A DNA stretch of 6,252 bases from Geoglobus sp. (lineage in GTDB: Archaea > Halobacteriota > Archaeoglobi > Archaeoglobales > Archaeoglobaceae): assembly GCA_015523645.1 (NCBI GenBank), contig WAJY01000283.1, positions 1 to 6,252 of the forward strand, written 5' to 3'. A program made the position numbers and the translations under genes. Under the pieces are notes generated by a model that saw only the letters and a list, made by a program, of their open reading frames with translations, was not told the DNA's origin and did not search any database. Below are positions 5,353 through 6,252 of the stretch, in pieces (within the stretch, counting starts at the first letter, position 1; each line of letters begins with the position of its first letter).

Positions 5353-5359
5353 TAAAGCC

Positions 5360-5722
5360 ATGATAAAGGTAAAGAGAATCTATGAGAAACCCTCAAAAGA
5401 TGATGGATTTCGAATACTTGTGGACAGGTTATGGCCGAGGGGAATTAAAAAGGATGAAGCTAAAATTGATCTCTGGTTAAAAGAAATAGCCCCTTCAGAT
5501 GAACTTAGAAAATGGTTCTCTCATAAAAAGGAAAGATGGATTGAGTTTAAAAGGAGATACAGGGAAGAACTGAAGGAGAAAACAGAATTAATAGATGAGA
5601 TAAAGAAGATTGAAAATGAATACGGAACGGTGACTCTTCTGTTTTCAGCCAGGGATGCTGAACACAATAATGCAGTCGTGTTGCTGGAATTCATAAAAGA
5701 AGGGAGAGATGATGCCAATTAA
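5360..5722 (+). CDS. DUF488 family protein (YeaO-like)
   Basis: The 120-residue protein has the full conserved pattern of the DUF488/COG3189 family. VDRLWPRG is at residues 21-28, followed by [10 protein letters not shown] (37-46), LRKWFSH (49-55), a basic helix with [10 protein letters not shown] (62-71), TLLFSARD (92-99) and NNAVVLLE (103-110). Length equals the family norm, so it is complete. It is predicted soluble, with no signal or membrane span. The molecular function is not established; conserved arginine, aspartate and tryptophan residues suggest an enzyme or nucleotide-binding role, which I cannot confirm. It diverges from the ferredoxin operon with 107 bases between start codons, and its stop lies 17 bases from the convergent topoisomerase gene. 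It may share the central TATA box with the ferredoxin operon, but nothing else ties it to that process. Confidence 0.92.
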   Translation: MIKVKRIYEKPSKDDGFRILVDRLWPRGIKKDEAKIDLWLKEIAPSDELRKWFSHKKERWIEFKRRYREELKEKTELIDEIKKIENEYGTVTLLFSARDAEHNNAVVLLEFIKEGRDDAN

Positions 5723-5739
5723 TGGGTGAAAATGCAAAG

Positions 5740-6252
5740 CTATGCCTTGATAACCCCAAGCTCAGAAAGTCTTTCTGGCAGATACACATCTGTAACGTAA
5801 TCAAGCCCGTACTTTGCGAGAGCCTGCTGTTCTGATTTCTTCCCCAGTTCAAGCTGTAATTTAACCTCGCTCTTCCAGAAATCAGTGTCAAACCTTGGAT
5901 CTGTGAGTATTGCATTCAAAGCCCTTATATCCTGCTCGGAAAGTTTGTCAGAAGGAAGCTTGTATTTAACTATGTCAGATGGCCTTATTCCAACAAACAT
6001 TGCTGAAGGGGTAGCGAGGTACTCGCTGAGGTGAGCTGACTTTATGCTTCCGTAGGCAACACTCGCATATATCCTATAGCTCCAAGGATCTCCATCTGTG
6101 AAGACAACTACTGGCAATCCAAGCTCCGTGTTCATTCTCTTCAGCAGCCTTCTTGTGCTTCTCGCTGGCTGTCCCTTCAAATGCACTATTATGGCATCGA
6201 ACTGCTCATCAAATCCATTTTCTATCAGCCTGTCCCTCATACCTCCAGTCTC
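5740..6252 (-). CDS. top6A: DNA topoisomerase VI subunit A, 3' part (5' end outside window)
   Basis: The frame runs without a stop through the right edge, so these 170 residues are the C-terminal half of a protein of usually about 360. Subunit A cuts both DNA strands and, with the ATPase subunit B, relaxes and decatenates DNA; it is the archaeal relative of Spo11. The Toprim domain is clear: [14 protein letters not shown] (26-39 of the visible part), then [20 protein letters not shown] with metal-binding D53 and D55. The opening [11 protein letters not shown] probably contains the third metal ligand, the glutamate at the first visible codon. Downstream, [18 protein letters not shown] and the basic C-terminal helices fit the family. 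The catalytic tyrosine domain lies beyond the edge. The ATG at 6240 is internal, not the true start. top6B is often next to it in archaea but would be outside. The gene converges on DUF488. Confidence 0.94.
   Translation of the reverse strand, partial: ETGGMRDRLIENGFDEQFDAIIVHLKGQPARSTRRLLKRMNTELGLPVVVFTDGDPWSYRIYASVAYGSIKSAHLSEYLATPSAMFVGIRPSDIVKYKLPSDKLSEQDIRALNAILTDPRFDTDFWKSEVKLQLELGKKSEQQALAKYGLDYVTDVYLPERLSELGVIKA

Noticed and set aside
5253..5396. N-terminal extension of the ferredoxin frame
   Set aside because: It lacks family character, crosses the operon TATA box and overlaps the divergent DUF488 start; GTG at 5252 fits better.

Overview
The window looks like part of a hyperthermophilic euryarchaeal chromosome, most likely from the order Archaeoglobales. 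The clues are an archaeal RNase P RNA gene, a small Lsm protein that matches my recollection of Archaeoglobus fulgidus Sm2 closely, a DNA topoisomerase VI A subunit, TATA-box promoters 23-28 bases ahead of apparent leaderless starts, and strong archaeal Shine-Dalgarno sites (GAGGTGAT). Protein-coding DNA is moderately AT-rich, the one stable RNA gene is strikingly GC-rich, and genes are tightly packed. The genus cannot be fixed from the sequence alone.

Layout. Positions 1-735 are very AT-rich with no intact gene. The last 200 bases there hold two short frames that join across a frameshift and may be the tail of a decayed gene. Positions 739-993 (minus) are the RNase P RNA gene rnpB, with its own TATA box and U-tract. 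Next, all on the minus strand, come a small winged-helix protein with a four-cysteine tail (1037-1396) and, 2 bases upstream of it, the Lsm (Sm2-type) gene (1399-1623). A 110-base divergent intergenic region with a TATATATAT box separates these from a leaderless GalE-type epimerase on the plus strand (1734-2660). That gene runs 30 bases into the end of the opposite operon.

The operon, transcribed leftwards from about 5253 to 2631, has four genes: a 2[4Fe-4S] ferredoxin, a CrtI/phytoene-desaturase-like FAD oxidoreductase, a CcmA-like ABC ATPase and a CcmB-like membrane permease. Each junction is a 4-base stop/start overlap. Diverging from it is a DUF488 (YeaO-like) gene (5360-5722), which converges on the 3' half of the topoisomerase VI A gene cut by the right edge (5740-6252).

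How the parts may work together. Two groupings stand out. The first is an RNA-processing cluster, lsm - winged helix - rnpB; archaeal Sm proteins of A. fulgidus have been reported to associate with RNase P RNA, so this linkage may be functional. The second is the ferredoxin/flavoprotein/CcmAB operon, whose overlapping frames suggest that a redox reaction and an export step belong to one process, possibly handling heme, a thiol/redox carrier or a lipophilic cofactor. The substrate cannot be read from the sequence.
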